Assembly (NCBI GenBank): GCA_947069175.1
Contig: CAMTDV010000028.1
Location: 65,952,157 to 66,016,156, forward strand
Direction: 5' to 3'
DNA: 64,000 nucleotides
DNA from: Scalesia atractyloides
Lineage: Eukaryota > Streptophyta > Magnoliopsida > Asterales > Asteraceae
Both the position numbers and the translations under genes were made by a program. Below are positions 58,756 to 64,000 of the stretch, one piece after another. Below the pieces are notes generated by a model, which saw only the letters and a program-made list of their open reading frames with translations, ran no database searches and was not told where the DNA came from. Positions within the stretch are counted from its first letter, which is position 1. Each line of letters opens with the position of its first letter.

Positions 58756-59622
58756 CTACAGGAAATACGTAACGAGATTATGAGTTTGACGTGTAGGTGT
58801 CATGTGTGTCACATAGGGTTTAGAGATAAAACTAAACATCCACAAAATAAATGAGAAAAAATAAATCCATTACATCCATAGGATGTCTTGGCTTTGCTCA
58901 TGTTTGGGCCCCCATATGTCTCCCATATTTGGCCTAGGTAGTCATGTGGGCCCCCATGACTACTGGACTTTGTAGGGTTCACATTGGTTTTGGCATATTA
59001 ACACTCGCACCACCCAAATGAAAATCATAAAACATGATTGCGAGGTGTAAGGTCGGAAGGTGTCCTAGTGTGGACACAGTGACAACTCAAACTGGAGTTA
59101 GTTCACATGACGTTTGGTGTGACATGCTTTGGCCTAATAGATCCTTCGTACTCTCATCGTTAGTACCCAGGTAGGCAAACTGGCCCGTTACTTTGGATTT
59201 ATACGAATGCCAATCCTAGACAGGACATTCGGACTACCGGTACTTGTACCCTTCTAGTTACTTCACGCCCGTCGTAAGAACTCACTTTGATGAGATTTGA
59301 AAAAAATAAAAACATCACAAATTTTCGAAGAGGAAAATAAAAATGCTTAAGTATGTGAGAATCGAGATGTGCGTTATGACGGTAACATATGCGTATATTT
59401 ATAAGCATATTATATTGACAAAATTTATACCACGTTGAATGTCACACGAAATCAAATAGCAATTAAAGTGCTTGCATGTAATCGTGTGTGAGAGAAGTGT
59501 AAAATAAGTAAATGTCATAAGTTTGCATGTAACCAACTTAACATGTAGACAATTAAATTCTAACTGACTATAGTATAGGCTCTAAGGGTCTAATAACATA
59601 TCCTATATCCCTATAGTCACTC
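58756..59622 (-). other. Untranslated leader of element C
   Basis: About 0.87 kb between primer site and gag; colinear in reverse with the leader of B (for example ACCGGTACTTGTACC at about 59236 and TGGGCCCCCATGACTAC near 58950). No gene. Confidence 0.75.
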
Positions 59623-59634
59623 GCTCTGATACCA
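59623..59634 (-). other. Primer binding site of element C (initiator Met tRNA)
   Basis: GCTCTGATACCA on the plus strand, three bases from the LTR terminus at 59638. Confidence 0.93.
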
Positions 59635-59637
59635 ATC

Positions 59638-59686
59638 TGTCACACCCTGACCCGCAGCGGATAAGGTAGTCGGGGCATGATTGGGT
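59638..59686 (-). repeat. First 49 bp of the 5' LTR of element C (split by D)
   Basis: TGTCACACCCTGACCCGCAG matches the corresponding end of the 3' LTR at 44987. At 59687 a plus-oriented LTR (D) interrupts it; the remainder of the C LTR is beyond the window. Confidence 0.87.
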
Positions 59687-59919
59687 TGTAACATTTGTGT
59701 AAAACGGGTCTCAAAGCCCGCTCAGTTTGAAAATTTAAGTATTTAATGTTTTTGTTATATATTTATTAGTATTTACCAATCTATTTTAATAATCTTTGTT
59801 AATAAACAAAATGCTTATTTAAAATAATATTCGTTAAAAAAATAAATAAATTAAATCATTATATAGTAATAAAATAAAATAAGTTAATAAAAAATATTAT
59901 ATATATATATATATAAGAA

Positions 59920-59985
59920 TAACCGGGAATCGTACCCGGGTCATCCGCATTTACACACACCCAACACACCACTATGTTGTACACA
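59920..59985 (-). other. Antisense tRNA-like sequence in D
   Basis: T-arm CCGGG-TACGATT-CCCGG keeps its stem but the B box is mutated (TACGA for TTCGA). A-box region degraded. Confidence 0.5.
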
Positions 59986-60564
59986 TCTTTGAGATTAAAC
60001 CCAAAACAAATAATCCTTATTGTGGAGTTGTCAAACGAATCTGCAGAGCGTGAACCTCATCTTCAAAACGGTCACTGTAATCCAACTCGCGAAATCTTGG
60101 GAAGTAACGGTTCTTGGTTATTATAAACGGTATTAATTGATGATGATTATCAATCATAACCGAAAACATTAAGAGGTTTCATTCAAAATCATGATTTGCT
60201 CAACCGAATAAACCAAGAACGAAATCACTTATAAATACCCTCTGCCATCAATTCGAAAGCTCACACTTTCAACGAAAATCACCCTGCACTCACTCTCAAT
60301 CTCTCCGGCCGCCAGTGGATTGCCAGTAAATCGCCAGAATTCAAGCTTGGATTCATCGGAAACCTTTCACCAGAATACTTCAATCGTTGGTATATTTTCG
60401 ATAGTACTTATATAGTTTATTAATATAATATTCAATGTTAAATCAACACAGAAACAACCTTTTTTTTAACTGTCGAAAGGTTTAGATCAGCACTAGGTTC
60501 TTATGTTCAATGAAAGAGATGAAGTTAACCAGGGTATTTGTATAAAGAAACTTGGTGTTTTAAA

Positions 60565-60975
60565 TGGGTTAGACACAAAGTCCAGCGATGGACTGTGCAT
60601 TTTGCACATGTGATAACGAGTTCGAAACCAAGTATAGTCATTGAACCGGTGACTTTTTAAAATCTTTTTAAAGAACGGATTTCTGATATGCTCTAACTTG
60701 TTGATAAGAGAAATAAAAATGGGTATTCCAACGGGTTAGACACCCAGCCCAATTGGTTGGGCTGGGTGCACAACAACCATAGGTCATGGGTTCGAGCTGA
60801 GTCCTTCACACCGGTTCAAATATTTAAAAACCTTTTTAAATTAAACAATCTTTGGATTGACCAAAACAATGTATAAGTAAAATAAAAATCCAAATACTTT
60901 TGGGTTAGACACGTATCTCAGTTGGAAGAGCTGCGTGCACGCCACCGAGAGGTCTCAAGTTCGAATCCCGATGCC
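60565..60975 (+). other. Array of three sense tRNA-like modules in D
   Basis: Modules at 60565-60640, 60732-60812 and 60902-60975. The second has a perfect 10-bp stem with a new sequence, CACCCAGCCC (60741-60750) and GGGCTGGGTG (60759-60768), loop AATTGGTT. This shows the hairpin is kept while its bases change. Confidence 0.74.
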
Positions 60976-61054
60976 AATAATACCCGCGAGCCGGTCAGAC
61001 TCTCTGACAGTCTGACAAGAAAACAATTTTTTTATATTCAATATTTTGTTATCA

Positions 61055-64000
61055 TCAATTCTTATTTTTCTATTTATTTAATTTAAAAACAAAAAGAAAA
61101 TATGGCTTTGTAGGATTAAACAAAAGAGACCCCAATAAAACACTGCTAAGAGAACACAAAAATCTAACAAAAATATTAAATTGAAATATTAAATCTCATA
61201 TTTATTATTACGTTATTACTTAGGTTAGTTTTTCCTCCGTCGGTTAAATCCTCAATTCGTGCGTTTTATCTTTCAAGTAAGAAACGCACCCACTGAGAGT
61301 GAATCCTTTCAAATTCCCCTTTTCATTTATGTTTTGGGTGTATCATGTGTCGTTTATACATTTTTGTTTATTCAAGCTCTTGTGCTATTACCATTATATG
61401 ATCTAACATGTAATGTAAATGATTATATGTTGTATTGCGTGTTTACATTTTGTCAAGTTGCGTGCAAATCATTCATTAGGCCCATCAGTTTCTCGTGAGA
61501 GACGAGTTGAGCATCAGGTGCCTCATTAGATCGGCTCCATTTGATTGAGCCTTGATCTCATTGTTCATCATTTGATGTGTGTGTGTGTGTGCATTAATTG
61601 ATAGTATGTGTTTTGTGATCAAATTTACATATACGTATACTCATACGTGGTTATGCACAATTTTATAACCATATAAACAAATTCGTTCAAATGTTTTTAT
61701 AAAGATTCACTCGCCAACTTTTGTTAACCCAAAAACCATAAGTTGGGTCAACATAAGTTATCAGCAATTCTTATTTTTCAATTTATTTAATTTAAAAACA
61801 AAAAGAAAATATGGCTTTGTAGGATTAGAAAAAAGAGACCCCAATAAAACACTTCTAATACAACTAAAAAATCTAACAAAAATATTAAATTGAAATATTA
61901 AATCTCATATTTATTATTACGTTATTACTTGGGTTAGTTTTTCCTCCGACGGTTAAATCCTCAATTCGTGCGTTTTATCTTTCAAGCAAGGAACGCACCC
62001 ACTGTGAGTGAATCCTTTCAAAATCCGCTTTCTATTTATGTTTGGGGTGTATCATGTGTCGTTTATACATTTTCGTTTATTCAAGCTAATGTGCTATTAC
62101 CATTACATGATCTAACATGTAATGTAAATGATTATTTGTTGTATTGCGTGTTTACATTTTGTCAAGTTGCGTGCAAATCATTCATTAGGCCAATCAGTTC
62201 CTCGTGGGAGACGAGTTGAGCATCAGGTGCCTCATTAGATCGGCTCCGTTTGATTGAGCCTTGATCTCATTGTTCATCATTTAATGTGTGTGTGTGTGTG
62301 CATTAATTGATAGTATGTGTTTTGTGATCAAATTTACATATACGTATACTCATACGTGGTTATGCACAATTTTATAACCAATATAACAAATTCGTTCAAA
62401 TGTTTTTATAAAGATTCACTCGCCAACTTTTGTTGACCCAAAAACCATAAGCTGGGTCAACATAAGTTATCAGCAATTCTTATTTTTCCATTTATTAAAT
62501 TTAAAAACAAAAAGAAAATGTGGCTTTGTAGGATTAGACAAAGAGACCCCAATAAAAGACTGCTAATACAACTCAAAAATCTAACAAAAATATTAAATTG
62601 AAATATTAAATCTCATATTTATTATTACGTTATTACTTGGGTTAGTTTTTCCTCCGTCGGTTAAATCCTAAATTCGTGCGTTTTATCTTTCAAGCAAGGA
62701 ACGCACCCACTGTGAGTGAATCCTTTCAAAATCCCCTTTCTATTTATGTTTTGGGGTGTATCATGTGTCGTTTATACATTTTCGTTTATTCAAGCTCTTG
62801 TGCTATTACCATTATATGATCTAACATGTAATGTAAATGATTATTTGTTGTACTACGTGTTTACATTTTGTCAAGTTGCGTGCAAATCATTCATTAGGCC
62901 AATCGGTTCCTCGTGGGAGACGAGTTGAGCATCAGGTGCCTCAATAGATCGGCTCCGTTTGATTGAGCCTTGATCTCATTGTTCATCATTTGATGTGTGT
63001 GTGTGTGTGCATTAATTGATAGTATGTGTTTTGTATCAAATTTACACATACGTATACTCATACGTGGTTATGCACAATTTTATAACCAATATAACAAATT
63101 CGTTCAAATGTTTTTATAAAGATTCACTCGCCAACTTTTGTTGACCCAAAAACCATAAGTTGGGTCAACATAAGTTATCAGCAATTTTTATTTTTCCATT
63201 TATTTAATTTAAAAACAAAAAGAAAATGTGGCTTTGTAGGATTAAATAAAAGAGACCCCGATAAAAGACTGCTAAGACAACTCAAAAATCTAACAAAAAT
63301 ATTAAATTGAAATACTAATTCTCATATTTATTATTACGTTATTACTTAGGTTAGTTTTTCCTCCGTCGCTTAAATCCTCAATTCGTGCGTTTTATCTTTC
63401 AAGCAAGAAACGCACCCACTGTGAGTGAATCCTTTCAAATTCCCCTTTTTATTTATGTTTTGGGGTGTATCATGTGTCGTTTATACATTTCGTTTATTCA
63501 AGATCTTGTGCTATTACCATTATATGATCTAATGTGTAATGTAAATGATTATTTATTGTATTGCGTGTTTACATTTTTGCATGCAAATCATGCATCAGGC
63601 CCATTAGTTCCTCGTGGGAGACGAGTTGAGCATCAGGTTCCTCATTAGATCGGCTCCGTTTGATTGAGCCTTGATCTCATTGTTCATCATTTGATATGTG
63701 TGTGTGTGTGTGCATTAATTGATAGTATGTGTTTTGTGATCAAATTTAGATATACGTATACTCATACGTGGCTATGCACAATTTTATAACCAATATAACA
63801 AATTCGTTCAAATGTTTTTATACAGATTCACTCGCCAACTTTTGTTGACCCAAAAACCATAAGTTGGGTCAACATAAGTTATCAGAAATTCTTATTTTTC
63901 CATTTATTTAATTTAAAAACAAAAAGAAAATATGGCTTTGTAGGATTAAACAAAAGAGACCCCAATAAAAGACTGCTAAGACAACTCAAAAATCTAACAA
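61055..64000 (+). repeat. Tandem array, about 709 bp units, in LTR D
   Basis: Units start at 61055, 61765, 62474, 63182 and 63886 (periods 710, 709, 708, 704); the last is cut by the window end. Each holds ATGGCTTTGTAGGATTA, AACGCACCCACTGTGAGTGA, an AGGC/GCCT hairpin, GATCGGCTCC...TTGAGCCTTGATC, a (GT)n run and ATACGTATACTCATACGTGG. Units end in an inverted repeat (for example GTTGACCCAA 63140-63149 with TTGGGTCAAC 63160-63169). Repeated small frames here come from the array and are not genes. Confidence 0.9.

Larger units (their letters stand above)
44987..59686 (-). mobile_element. Ty3/gypsy element C (autonomous type, decayed, three insertions)
   Basis: Minus strand: start of 5' LTR (59686-59638), primer site, leader, gag, protease, RT, RNase H, integrase, purine tract and 3' LTR (48065-44987). 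The order with integrase after RNase H identifies Ty3/gypsy; long LTRs and the GDPTHFR knuckle fit the Tekay-like relatives of B. It is split by solo LTRs E and F and, in the 5' LTR, by D, which runs past the window. Stops in gag and frameshifts in integrase make it inactive. It shares leader and gag with B and so represents the likely helper type. Confidence 0.87.
59687..64000 (+). mobile_element. LTR D (B-type) with expanded internal tandem array, runs off the window
   Basis: Begins TGTAACATTTGTG, inserted in the C 5' LTR; TGGGT (59682-59686) is the expected target duplication. It carries the antisense tRNA-like sequence, three sense modules and then, in place of a single U5-type part, repeated units of about 709 bp to the window end. 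It may be a solo LTR or the 5' LTR of a full element; the right side is not visible. Confidence 0.83.

Noticed and set aside
61259..63648. Series of similar small frames (pattern C-V-V-Y-T-F-S-F-I-Q) in the D array and at 45749-46655
   Set aside because: They follow the tandem repeat; frames are interrupted differently in each unit and code through a (GT)n-adjacent LTR segment.

Overview
The window is a stretch of plant nuclear DNA made almost entirely of nested LTR retrotransposons. Methionine-tRNA primer binding sites of the plant type (TGGTATCAGAGC), Ty3/gypsy LTRs beginning TGTAAC or TGTGAC and ending GTGTGACA, Ty1/copia remnants, strong AT richness and one degraded plant F-box gene all fit a large eudicot genome. 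The style of the gypsy families suggests Asteraceae, but this is an impression and not proven. No intact cellular gene is present.

Layout. (1) Positions 1-39938 are one nested stack. The oldest layer is a decayed copia element, here called H (+ strand; remains at 17707-20748 and 39216-39938). It holds a coding-free gypsy-type element, 'gypsy2' (to 17706), whose 5' LTR was hit by copia element I (- strand, 3581-10542) and by a solo copia LTR (11182-11904). Copia I was in turn hit by 'gypsy1' (+, 1-3580). H also holds solo LTR G (-, 20749-39215), which was split by B (23591-38586), a composite gag-only gypsy element with three LTRs. (2) Positions 39939-44986 are the only non-LTR stretch. It contains minor repeats and an F-box pseudogene (42399-43956) broken by a solo copia LTR of the H family. 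(3) From 44987 to the end lies C, a - strand gypsy element with gag-protease-RT-RNaseH-integrase remains. It is split by solo LTRs E (48459-51869) and F (53893-56560), and its 5' LTR is split by D (59687 to the end), which carries a tandem array of about 709 bp units.

Functional reading. C is the degraded autonomous type. B carries the same leader and gag but stops where protease would start, so it looks like a gag-only (TR-GAG-like) partner that would need pol in trans. Gypsy2 carries no coding sequence and looks like a LARD-type element.

The most unusual signals are structured nucleic-acid modules inside these elements. First, a hairpin with a constant 35-nt apical segment occurs six times on stems whose sequences differ but still pair; it is found only in the two non-autonomous elements. 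Second, the LTRs of B, F and D carry arrays of three or four tRNA-like modules whose first hairpin shows compensatory changes, plus an antisense tRNA-like sequence with an A box, a canonical T-arm and a B box near the LTR start; C keeps one such antisense copy. Third, two further hairpin families are repeated within the LTRs and the 3' region. Single-base indels between near-identical copies mean that some frameshifts could be assembly error.
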